In this document: positions 21,818-32,337 of the stretch, in pieces
Layout of the letters: each line of letters starts with the position of its first letter
Numbering within the stretch: position 1 is the first letter of the stretch
NCBI GenBank assembly: GCA_001599595.1
Contig: BCHH01000008.1
Span: 1,213,364-1,277,363 of the forward strand
DNA from: Beverwykella pulmonaria
Taxonomy: Eukaryota; Ascomycota; Dothideomycetes; Pleosporales; Melanommataceae
Length of the DNA stretch: 64,000 bases
Direction: 5' to 3'
Made by a program: the position numbers and the translations under genes
The notes under the pieces: model-generated
Told to the model about the DNA's origin: nothing
Database searches by the model: none
Seen by the model: the letters and a program-made list of their open reading frames with translations, nothing else

Positions 21818-24640
21818 TGTGATGGTGGTGGATGTGGCGTTGGTGGTAGTAGAGACAGATGGAATCTTGGAAGCTGCTGTAGCGGTGGAGGAAATGGTGG
21901 TGATGTGTGGGTGGTTGCGCAGTGATGGTTGTGGCGAGGCCAAACTTTTTTATAGTCGGAAGCGGAGCTGAATTTGTAAAGGCCGCAGGCAAAAAGAACT
22001 TGATCGAAGTCTGGGGCAAAACCCGGGGCGGACTTCAGAGACAAGGGGCTAATATCGAAGCTCGGGTGCAACGATAAGAGTGAATAGTGCTTCGTGTACC
22101 TCGGGTTGTATGCGATGCGTGGTGAGCTGTTATGCAACAGATGAGCTGTCTCGGATAACTAATAAATTCGCTGGCAAAATTGGAATGGCTGATTCCAAAG
22201 CTCGGTGAAGGGCTGATGTGCAAATCGAACAGAGCCTAAGAATTGGTGAGTCAGATTAATTTCATGGTGCGCAGGGCTGATGATGGGGATGCGTTGGCAC
22301 GCCCTGCTGGGACCAAGGAGAATGACGGAGCCCCGGATTGGGGTGCAAATATGGAGAGGGCTGCATCTGGGGCTTACGTACTTGTGGCAGGCTAGACGCC
22401 AAATATGCAGGGCGTAGAGCAGTGCTGCAGAAGTAGAGATGTGGTTGGGCGGTACCTGTGTTGCTGTACGGTGCTGGTACGAATGATCTGGCGAGTACGA
22501 GGCGAGGGCGTGCAAGCTGGGAGGATTCTGATAACGAATAGAGGTGACCAAGGGCCGAAGGGAGCTTTATGGGTGGCACAGGAGTGTGGAGTGTGTGATG
22601 AAGGAGGAGCCGTGTTTTGAGTTGGGCGTTTTGGCTGGAGGTGCTTGTCTACAGGATGGAGATAGGCCGGGACCGAGGGCACGCTTTCTTATAGACTCGC
22701 TACGCTATACACCGCCAGACTTGACTCGCATCGAGAACGGCCGAAGCTTTCTGCAAAGAGGAAAAGAAAGCAAGTGCATCATCAATTAAAGGCGCCGGAA
22801 CAAACACGGGGCGGCGGGCAGCCGCACACCTTGCTTTCCTGCTTCCCCGTCCGTTGCGCATGGTGGAGCAGTGCCCATCCCACGGCAGTGTCCACCCCAC
22901 GCCCATGGCGGTTGTCGGGGATTTCCACCCATCAACGGCCAGCATGCACCTCGTTTGAGATGGGAGATGTGAGCCAGGGTGCGAATGGGATGGGTGAATT
23001 GGATGCGGCAAACAAGGCCCGCCGCAGTCTGCGGCCTCCCACGCAGCCAGCCGGTCGCCATATCAGGATGTCGATGGACCGGGAGAAGAAGCAAACCTAG
23101 CGACGGCGACATGCTCCGCACCACCCCTCCCCCTCCCGTCCGGGCAGGGCTCCGCTGGTTGCTCTCTGACGTGGGAAGCGGACAGTGGGCAGCCGCCAGG
23201 GTGGTCTCGTCCGGCTGTATGTGAGTGCGCGCAAATGCCCAGGGAGCAAGGAGTCGTGGAGAGGGATGCGATGCCCTCAGACCGCCTTATGCACGCCGAT
23301 GCACTTCCCCACGCGAGGCTGCTTGGGCTGCGTGAGTCGTCCCAGACGCGTGGTCGAAGCCGGGGAAGCACATCCACTCCACCCCTTGCCGCACGCCTCG
23401 TTTGGGGACGCCTCTCTGGGGACTACACCAGCTGGGAATGGTCTCAAACCATCCAACGACGGCGCACATGCTCACATCCACACGCCCATCGGATGCTACA
23501 TCCTGAATTTCCTGCGCTCCCGCCGGCAAAGCTCTGGAAGTCTTCTGGAAGCCCTTCTTGGAACTTGCCGCGGCCCGCCCGTGACAATTCACCCACATGC
23601 GAGCCGCATCGACGGCCCTTATAGGCAGGCGAAATGGCCCGTTCTCATTTCGCATTTCCTGCGGCCAAAGCGTCCCTGCGACGCCTTCCAGAAGCCATTG
23701 GAAGGACGCTCGAGCCGCGCTGACTGACTTGGGAGGGGATCCACGACTCGGCGTTTGCGCTTCAAACGTGCCGCTTGCCTCCGCGACCGAAGCGTCCAGA
23801 GAAGCCGGCAGATATCCGGCTCGGAAGAGAGGACACCTCACCTCATCATCCCTCACACTTCGCGCACCCGCCAGCGTCCCCTTCTGGCAAAATGAGGCAG
23901 CATTGGCAATGCAAGATGCCTCGCGCAACAGCAAATTCTGGCAGGCCAGACGAGGACTCGCACGGAAACAGCTTCCTTCCTTCGACAGCATCCTAGAAAA
24001 CCAGAGTCACGGCCCTGGGAAATGCTACGTCGCATGGCAACCAGCGCTTATACCAGGATCGGTCTGCCGCGATTCAACGCGTTTCTTCTGCCGTGTAAAG
24101 GCTTGAGCCAAGGCCCTTGTCTTCGTGTCATTCCCAGGCGTCGAATTGGAACTGTAGGACGACATGTGAGGCATCAACACCCATCTCCCGTCCCCCATGC
24201 CAGGGCAGCCTGATCTAGGAAAACCTGACCTCCCTGGCGTCTTCAGGTTGAAATATTCCCGCGCTTCCGCGCAACGTCAGATGCGGGCGACAACGTCGAG
24301 GCACAGACGACAATGCTGTGCACCCTGTGTTGTCGCGGGTGGCAGCATCAAGGGAGTGCCTGAGACTGACAGGTCCAAGGGTCAATCGCTCCGGCATCTG
24401 GCGGCAGCCCGCCCTATTGGTATACACTGATTCCCATATGCGTCTTTTTGTCCTCTCTTCCAATCGATTGCGTGTTTCCCACTTCCTTTTCTCTCACCGA
24501 TAATCTAGAGTCTTCACCGCAACTTATGTGCGGGAATAGACACCTGCGGAATAAAAATGAGTGCCAGAAGCGTGCAGGGCCAGCCCCGGATAGCGAAAGG
24601 AATGGGAATGCCAATGCCTATCAAAAGTTATCCTACCGCG
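21818..24640. other. gene-poor stretch, GC-rich from about 22.8 to 24.4 kb
   Basis: Long open frames occur on both strands because the sequence is GC-rich, for example 23287-23991 minus and 23597-24106 plus. They overlap each other and lack domain-like composition or introns. Nothing coding is accepted. The GC-rich block ends abruptly near 24640, where AT-rich sequence begins. Confidence 0.5.
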
Positions 24641-26444
24641 AAGTTTGATAATGTACCCAGATACCACTGTCGAACTCCAGGATCTCAAGACGACAGTGGT
24701 AGCAGAACGGGTCAATGATACCACAATCAGTTGTCAAATTTTTGGAAAGACAACTACCGCTGTATCGGTCAACTATGTCGCGATATAGAGTTACAGAGCC
24801 ATAAGAAAGTATGCATATCAAAAGTGCGTGCAACGATTGCTAGAATGAGCCGCATCTTGCTCATCTCCAGGTTCGCAGACAATATCTCGAAGAGGAAGAT
24901 TTGCGAATTTTTAATGAATTTGTGCTATTTCAGGATCACACCAACACCCATTTCATGTCCGCAGTTTTGGACAACTAGGAGAATATTTAAAAGTGGGTCA
25001 CTTAAGTTGTTCTTCATCCTAGCGTGTCTTGAATCGTTCGCTCAACTCGCTGGATTGTTGAATGACTTATGTCGCATTGGAAAGCACTCGCATTATGACA
25101 GTTATATTAGTAGAGGAAGTATTCCCGTCTTTGCAGATTAGAAATATAACCCCGTGAGTACACCTTCCATTAGACTTGGATTGGCTCTTCCAGCCACCTT
25201 TCACTCTATAGGTCGTCTTTCATTTCCGTGTTGTCACAACTATGAAATGTACGCGTGAGGACCTACCGCTACAACTTTCACCTCCTCATTTTGCGCATCC
25301 CTTCGCCAGCTACATAAATCCTGTAAGATTTCCAACCCCGGGGTATGAAATCTTTCAAGGGGTTGGCTAGCGTCACTAATCAGTATAGCCATGGGGCTTG
25401 ATGCTCTTTTGGCGAGCCGGCACAAGCGCGGGGCACCCCAATCCGAAGAAAACATACAAAGCGGCTCGTCAATTGGCACAATAAATCTTCCAGGACTAAG
25501 ACAGACTTTATGCTATTCTTGAGCGACTCGAAGTATTGATTCGAAGAAGATAAAGGAAGGGGTCAGTAGCCAAACAGCGGGAGCTCCTCTCAGCGCTTGG
25601 TCAAATATGCCGAAATCGCACTGATGTGACTTCTGGCTTAGCCATGAGAACGGGTTTGACTGTTCTAAGGCTCCAATCGTCGCGCGCGTCTAGCCGTATA
25701 TCAACATTGAAGTTCTATCGTAACGAGGTTCTCTATTTGTATTTCCCAATACATGGGGTGGCAACCGTCCCCTATACTTGCGCCCGCTTGGAAGGATGCC
25801 ACGTGAAAGAAGTGGTCGATTGAAATATACTACGATGCAATTCGTCGGTCTCGCTGATTTAGACGACTATGGATACACGAAAATCTGGAACAAGTACTTA
25901 GCCGATGAAGCTGACACCCGGGGATACGCGTTCACCCTGCCAATGGTCTACAGATCCTACGGATATAACGGCGTATATGGGTATTCCTCATCACATGTAG
26001 CGAGAAAATCTTACACGACATGCCCGCAGAGTTTTTGACGAGCATTACATATCCGGTTCAACAAAAGCCTCATAAGCTATCCAATGGCGAGGATTCCTGT
26101 ACTACATTTGCTCAAGAGGTAGCACCGTATTTGAACTAGTCTAAATTACATCAGATTGCAAAATTTGGTTCGTTGATTCGGGGTAGTGCTAAGGACCACC
26201 CGTGGGCGCTCCGCGAAGACCCGGGCTATTTCATGGAAGCTGTTCTCAGCTATGAGAAGCATCGCTCGGGATTGATCACTGAACTGAATCGAGAAATATC
26301 CAAGAATCCAGGGACCTAGACTTTCGCACCCGAAGTTATTAAGCACTCTATAATGGAGTCCTATCACATACTATATATCTTAGCTATCTTAATCGTGTGA
26401 GAGTACTCTAGACGTTTTTTTTTTAGCAATCTTATGAGGCATGG
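24641..26444. other. AT-rich stretch with decayed coding-like fragments
   Basis: A minus-strand reading at about 25630-25240 runs through one stop (HKVCLSPGRF just after it) into 79 open codons containing SSDWGAPRLCRLAKRASSP and AILISDASQPLERFH. It looks like a former exon. On the plus strand near 25980-26150 a phrase RHARRVFDEHYISGSTKAS then QWRGFLYYICSRGS reads through a stop. I could not assign a family to either. They are probably relics of one or two dead genes. Confidence 0.4.
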
Positions 26445-26629
26445 TGTGACGATATTATACATCGCCAGCCCTCGAGCAGGCTACGGGCCAGCCACAGGCC
26501 AGTCACGGATCCTCGAAAGAATCACGTGACTAAGAAGGATCACGTGACCCGCAGGAGTATATAACCTTCTAAAACGTTCCTGAGTCAACCTCAAAGATTC
26601 ATCTCAATACAATCGTACACCTATATTCA
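26445..26629 (+). repeat. short LTR (solo or 5' LTR of a lost element)
   Basis: A 185-base unit beginning TGTGACGATATTATAC and ending CTATATTCA has the make-up of short fungal copia-type LTRs. It holds two repeated ATCACGTGAC boxes (26521-26530, 26540-26549), a TATA box TATATAA at 26558-26564 and a leader with an AATACAATCGTACACC tail. No polyprotein follows and no second copy is in the window, so it is a solo or truncated LTR. Orientation is set by the TATA position. Confidence 0.6.
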
Positions 26630-27958
26630 AGCCCCCTACTTACGAAACGCCCCATACAAAGCTCAACACCAAGAAAACGATCACCAATTACCTAATTTGG
26701 AAAGTGCTATACGCTGCGTACCATGCCCTGGATGCCCTGATACGGTTACGGACCGTAATCCACCTTTTTTGGCGGTCGCCGTACGTACGTAATCACCATA
26801 CAAGCCGTACCGTACAGCAACAAGGACCTCCCGTACCGTACTACGCTACGTTGACTACGCTGCAGAAACCTGGATTCGCTCTAAGAGGCAGTTGGCACCT
26901 CCCTCAAAGCACACTGTGTCAGCTCATGAGGAAATGATGCTGAGTGTTTTCGCTGGAGTAGACTCTGTGTGGCACAATAGTCCCTGTAGAGAGCTCTCTG
27001 AACTCGATTCCCCAGACCGCAAGCCCATCCGGAGCTACCCCATTCACCTATATCGAATACATCCACCACTGCTTCGAATATCAACACACCGGTATATCTC
27101 GAAAAGTCTCGGGATGAAGTCCACCACAATCCTACTACGCAGATCACAAGCGTCCTCGACAGACTCGCTCTCCCCAACATGAACAAGGTTAAAAAACGAG
27201 GCACTACAGAAGTTGAGGCCGAAGCTATACTTGAAGCAGAATTGGCTCTCTGCCAACAGCGGATCAATAAGATCAATCATCACGCTTACAAAATCTTCAC
27301 AACCCTCGTCCCTCTCCTCACCGAAACCTTTACCTGGGGGGATCTTATGGGTAGACTTCCTGTACGCTGAGTCTAGCTAGATTTTCGTCCCAGAAACTTC
27401 AGGGTACTGCGCAGCAGTTTACTCCACGGAATTCGGAGGCGAGTGTCTCAATCCAATCCACTTTCACGAGCGCAATCTGAGTAGGAAGATCCCGTTTACT
27501 TGGATTCGACGCATCAGAAGGAAGTTTGGGAGGGGATATGAATAGATAAGCAAAACGTCTGTGTCGGCTTGAGCAATATCGTACACGTAATTCTTTTTCT
27601 GGATCAAGGTCTGTAAAGAGCACATGCTGTTCATTTAGCAAATACAACTTTGCTTCAACAGACTAAAACATAAAGTGGCAGCTGGGATTGCAAAGAGGGG
27701 TATTGAGCACTTATGTATCACTCTTGCTAACCGCAAATGCCCATCCGGTTCTTAGAGTAACTAAATCAATGCTCTTCCAATTAAAGTGAACCTTGGCATC
27801 ATGTGACGTTGCTACACCTCCTTGTAATTCGTGCTTAAACATCAACCCTCCAACACATTCATCTTCACCATAACCACCCTTGTTATATTGACTTACAGAC
27901 TCCTGATTACGCCCTTTCAAAGGTGCTATCTTTCCCATTTACAGATGACCCGAAACCA
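26630..27958. other. no complete gene; one coding-like fragment near 27.0-27.37 kb
   Basis: Bases 26780-26870 carry repeats of GTAC-rich words such as CCGTACCGTAC. Around 27110-27370 the plus strand reads a helical, charged stretch (TEVEAEAILEAELALCQQ, then HAYKIFTTLVPLL) that ends at a TGA at 27370. It is coding-like but has no credible start, and the reading to its left changes frame. Family unknown. Bases 27371-27958 show nothing firm. Confidence 0.35.
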
Positions 27959-28501
27959 ATGTCCTCGTCGAGTTCTGCAGTCGCAACACCCACTGCTTCT
28001 GCCACAATTACAACTCTCGCTTTTTCCAATCCAACATCTATAACAGCCCCTATTAGTGCCTCAGATTCAAGCTCCATCTCAGATGCCACAGCACTGAGGA
28101 GATGTGTAAGATTCGGGGATTTGGCAACCGAGCTGAGAACAGGCATATTCGAGGAGCTTTATCACGATTGCAATGACGGACTGAAAGGTTTTCTGGCTGC
28201 GATGCTGGTATGCAAAGAATGGAGCGCGTTATGCGCGCCACTACTTTGGACCAACGTATCTCTCAACAACAAGAACCTCCTATTCTTCATCCAGTCACTT
28301 GGCTATGTCCGTCCCGCAATGGGGAAATTGATCCATAATCTTTCTCTCTACATCGAACCAACACCTAAGCGGAAGGATTTGAAAACATTCCCACCACGCG
28401 TCTTTGGACACGTTGTAGGGTGTGTCTTTGATGAAGATGAAGAGGAGTGGGAGTTGAAGTGGTGCCCAGCTTTCCTCATAAACGATGTTGGGTTGGCTTA
28501 G
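27959..28501 (+). pseudogene. F-box protein, 5' part only
   Basis: From ATG 27959 the frame gives about 60 Ser/Thr/Ala-rich residues and then an F-box: FGDLATELRTGIFEELY, AAMLVCKEWSALCAPLLW, followed by a start of the substrate-side region (KLIHNLSLYIEPTPKRKDL). It stops at TAG 28501 after 180 residues, far shorter than fungal F-box/LRR-like proteins. Beyond the stop, other frames still read LRR-like phrases (WLRRLHISRV, LTGLLKSLTSLPTIY) to about 28690. F-box proteins bring substrates to SCF ubiquitin ligases. I read this as the 5' half of a gene broken by a stop and by the insertion to its right; a short functional protein is the alternative. Confidence 0.6.
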
Positions 28502-28570
28502 ACGCCTCCATATCTCGAGGGTTTTGCCTCCGAAAATGGAGGCATCTAAGCCAGCAATTTCTGGGCACCA
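28470..28570. repeat. two-block imperfect inverted repeat at the F-box break
   Basis: The block TTGGCTTAGACGCCTCCAT (28493-28511) is inverted at 28536-28553 with one internal mismatch. A second block GGTGCCCAG (near 28470-28478) is inverted as CTGGGCACC near 28562-28570. The premature TAG of the F-box frame lies inside the left arm. Confidence 0.75.
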
Positions 28571-28796
28571 GAAAATCTTAGATCCACAGTCGGTCTGTGT
28601 TCATTCTGTTGGTCTCACAGGGCTATTGAAATCTCTCACATCTCTGCCAACCATCTATATGCCGAGCCATCTTGAGAATTACCGTTAGCCTCCCTGTATA
28701 AGCCGCTTCCTTCAGTCATTCGGTCGCAACTTTCAGGCACTCTTATGCCTCTGGTTAGCCTGGCTTAAGTCGACTCCCAGGCATTCCTCTCCGTTG

Positions 28797-31700
28797 CTAC
28801 TCTTTCCTCTTTCCTTTACGTCGACCCGAACGTCGAACCGAACCTCCACCCGAACCTCCACCCGAACCTCCACCCGAACCTCGACCAGAACCTCGACCCG
28901 AACCTCGACCAGAACCTCGACCCGAACCTCGACCAGAACCTCGACCCGAACCTCCACCCGAACCTCCACCCGAAGCTGGACCCGCTAAACCCGAAGCTGA
29001 ACTCGAATCCGGACTCGAGTCTTCATAGGGATATCTAAATTCGTGGTCCAATTTAGAGAATAGCCTGTTTCTCTGACATAGTCTGCCGGAGACACTGGTT
29101 TTTGGTTGGATAGAAGCGAAGAAATTCCTGCTGCCCGTCTCACAGTTCATAAGCTTCAAACAGCCAAATACTGCGCTATCGTTCCCGCATGAATGGATAG
29201 CCCAGACTGTAATCTCTTTGCTATTCTCTCCGGTATTGTACTCCACGCGGACATGTGGATCACCGGATTTAGGGTTTATGCCCAGATCAAAAAGCAAAAA
29301 TAATATAGGACCTTTTACCTTCTTTAAGAGCAAGATATTTTTATCATCCTTTTTCTTGGAGCCAGTCTCAGAATCGGATTTGGGGCCAGTCTCGGAATCG
29401 GGGTTGGAGCCAGTCTTGGAATTCTCCCAGAAGCGTTTCCCGAAGACCTCCGGTAGTGTCGTGGCTCTCTCCTTGTTCTTGACTTGTATCAAGATGACTC
29501 CGCATTCCGACTCATCAAACAGCGTGGCTGGATCGCCAGAGTAGATAGGAATCATTATGTCGTATAATGGCTGGTTAAAAGCCAGTTGCATCCCGGCGCT
29601 GCGTCGTAACAGTTCGTGCAGTAGTTTAGGAAAGTCGTCTGGCTTAAGGGATTTACCAGCAGGTACAAAGTGGTTGAAATTCATCCTAGCGCCAAGTAAT
29701 TTTTGCGGAATTTTTTCAACTTGTTCGTGATAGCTGTTGACGTACAAGCTCTTCAAGAATTGATTGACCGTGAACGTTGGATCATTCCGTACACAGTCGC
29801 GAGCCAGAGTCAACACCAAACGCGCGTAGAGTTCTCCTTTAAGGCCTTTCTCCACCAACGCCTTCTCAAGAAGCTCCTTCGCGAAAATCCGGATACTGTC
29901 ATTCCAATCATCATCCGCGTCACATAGAAACTCCATTGCGGCTTTGGCTACGAGAGGCTCTGATGGTGTTATCGTGTCCATGACGCCTGTCTCGTGATCC
30001 ATTGAAATAACAACCCTCATGAAGGAATTGACAGCAGTTCTTATGAGTGGGATGGATCTTGGGTTCTGCAGGCAAGGATCCAAAGAGAGACGAAAGGACA
30101 GTGCCGCAAACACGTGATTGACGTCGGTGCGATCGTATGCTGCTCTCTCACGCTTGGCCCCCTTGTCAACAACCTTGCCACCAACGAGCTTGACTTTCGC
30201 CAATTTGTTCATCTGGTCCGCATTATATGCATGCCACAGCGGTCTACCGAACTTCGCCATGTGCTCTGGCGTCGCAAAATCATTTAAACACATCGCAAGT
30301 TCTTTTTCCCGCTCTTTTGGATCTTGCATCCTTCTTCTGTCTTCAACGTCAAGTTGAAAAGCTAGAAAGGGAGGAAAGCGCTCAAGAGGACCTTCGCCCT
30401 CGCCCTCGTCCGGAGAACGGCTAGACTGATCATATGCGTAATTTCCTGTAGGTTCTATGTCATTCGCGGGAAAAAGCATTCGTATTTGAGATTCTGTAGA
30501 TAGGAAGAAGAACCATATAGGTGATTCCCTGAGACAGCTGATAATTCGATTAAGGGCATGGTATAGTCCAGGGTCGAGATTGCCATAATCATCTCGTTTC
30601 AAGAGGCCTGAAGCTTCATCGAATACGACCACCAAAAGTGGGTCGCTACTGTTGTCTTTGTCTTTGTCNNNNTNGCGCGGAAATTTTTNAAGGTTTTCTN
30701 TAAGCTTCTNGGCTTCGGTCTTAAGATTGGTTAAAGGACCGTTGGCTTCGAGCGCGTAACGAACTTGAGAGTCCCTATCGTCATGGAATGCGTTTCTCCA
30801 CTTCTGGCTCTTAATTAAAGTTTCGGTAATCGTCTCTGCTTGAGAGATAACCTCCTGACAGAAGCTAGTGCGATCGTTCGACCGGACACTCCACTCAACC
30901 CCCTCCTTAGAGTTGTCTTTGAGTGGAGCCATACTATTATGTCTAATAGCTGCTAGGTCTCTTAAGGTTTTCTGTGGCGTAAGCTGTGACTCAACCCACT
31001 TATTAACTAGCACGGAAGTCTGCATTAGCAACTGACCTAGATAATAAATAGCTGATGTAACTTACAAACCCTGAAACAGGCCTCAAGGAACGCTGCTGCA
31101 AGAGTGTGGTTCCAAGTCGTGATCGTCAGATTCTTGACAAATTCTTCGGATTCCCACGTAACGACCTCATCAGGTGTTTCCTTTCTTGGTGGGGACCGCC
31201 TGGAGCATATCCTCTTTTTCCTTGGCGTATCGTGAATCATATCCTTGGATTTTTCGAGCAGTTCCTTACTAAAGAATGAGCGCACCTCGCTATCAATAGG
31301 AGGATAGCATCTGAAATTCGCCTCGCCAAGGGTGAAATTGATCATAGGACATGTTTCGCCAAACTTATCTGCCAATCTCGATTTACCCATGCCAGTACTC
31401 TGGATGAGTATTAGTGTCCTTGCGTAAATCTTTACTCCCTTAGCTATTCTCTTTTCATTAATCTGAATCTCGTCTTGTAAAGCGTTAAGGGATTCCGGAA
31501 GGTAGTTTAGATTCCAATTAAGATGCAATTTTTCGAGGACAGACTGGTCGGCGGTATGGCGAACAGATTCAGTTGATGTGGAAGATGAAGCCCTAGAAAG
31601 CTCTGGGGGGTTAAGGAGACTGATGACAGCGGTCCAGATATCAAGATTAGACTCGGAATTTACTAGAGAATCAAAGTGAGGCTTTAGATCCGTTAGGAAT

Positions 31701-32025
31701 TTGACTCTTGAGGATTCATCCGGGGATTCGATCTGTGCAGAACACGTCTTTGCAAAATAGCTAAGCCTCTCAGCTAAGGACAAGCCTTTTAGCTGGATAT
31801 GTTGCGCCGGCTGCGAGATAGCGAGGAGATTAAGAACGGCATAAAAAGTGAATAAGGCACCTACTAAAATTAGAAGACGATAAGATATATTAGTTTAAAC
31901 TTTATACCTTTAGTGCTTATTTCAAGAGAAGTGATTTCTATTAATGAGGTAATTAACCACGGAGTTCTGATATTTTCTGCAGCGATAATTGTTTTATCGT
32001 CTTCCGTAAACTGAAATGGTGCCAT
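28797..32025 (-). CDS. P-loop NTPase with C-terminal PD-(D/E)xK-like nuclease (Crinkler-related)
   Basis: Three exons (32025-31908, 31863-31070, 31019-28797) join in frame to 1044 residues. Walker A STGMGKSRL lies near 195-203 and the Walker B strand LLVVVFDEASGLL has Asp438-Glu439. A long helical lid/sensor region follows with an all-alpha segment to about 760. A C-terminal nuclease-like core shows GVILIQVKNK with Gln816-x-Lys818, the (E/Q)xK half of the REase motif, after a hydrophobic PLYDIMIPIYSGDP strand. The last 60 residues are GSGR/GSGG repeats and a basic end. The layout parallels the gene at 6474 but the sequences differ widely. Several N calls (30669-30710) leave about 10 residues undefined. 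Intron 1 has two possible acceptors three bases apart. Function is inferred: an effector or genome-conflict ATPase-nuclease. No signal peptide is seen. Confidence 0.7.
28837..28976 (-). repeat. 12-bp in-frame minisatellite (GSGR/GSGG)
   Basis: About eleven 12-bp units, near CGAACCTCGACC on the plus strand, encode Gly-Ser-Gly-Arg or Gly-Ser-Gly-Gly at the C-terminus of the NTPase/nuclease. The plus-strand open frame of Arg-Thr-Ser repeats is only its shadow. Confidence 0.9.
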
Positions 32026-32337
32026 GGCGAGCGAGGGTCGAAGCAAAAGCGGATTGTTCCTAGTTAACTCAAACCCCACGCACCCGTCAACGCCAGGGGA
32101 TGAGAATCAAGGCTGATGACAGTATGTGGAGTTGTTCGAGGCGCAAATGATGGAGTGAAGAAGGTGGTGGAAGGCGGATGTTGTGTGGTAGGTGGAAGAT
32201 GCGACTAAGCTGAATAAAAAAGGTTGCCTGGAACCGAGTCACGTGCTATGGCTATTACGTCATTGCATTCTCATCACGTGCCAGAGCCACTCTCAAGCGA
32301 GATATCGCACTGTCGTGTGAGTTAAATAATGCCTTGA
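32026..32337. promoter_or_regulatory. promoter side of the NTPase/nuclease gene
   Basis: Upstream of the minus-strand ATG at 32025 the sequence holds two CACGTG boxes (32240-32245 and 32275-32280) and between them TTACGTCA (about 32255), a CREB/ATF-like word. Whether they are used is unknown. The right boundary of the putative insertion into the F-box gene should fall in or just right of this stretch. Confidence 0.35.

Noticed and set aside
23287..23991. 234-codon minus-strand frame in GC-rich sequence
   Set aside because: Overlaps a similarly long plus-strand frame, has no domain-like order and no convincing start; long frames are expected in GC-rich DNA.
28794..28988. Plus-strand Arg-Thr-Ser-Thr repeat protein
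   Set aside because: Shadow of the minus-strand Gly-Ser-Gly-Arg minisatellite.
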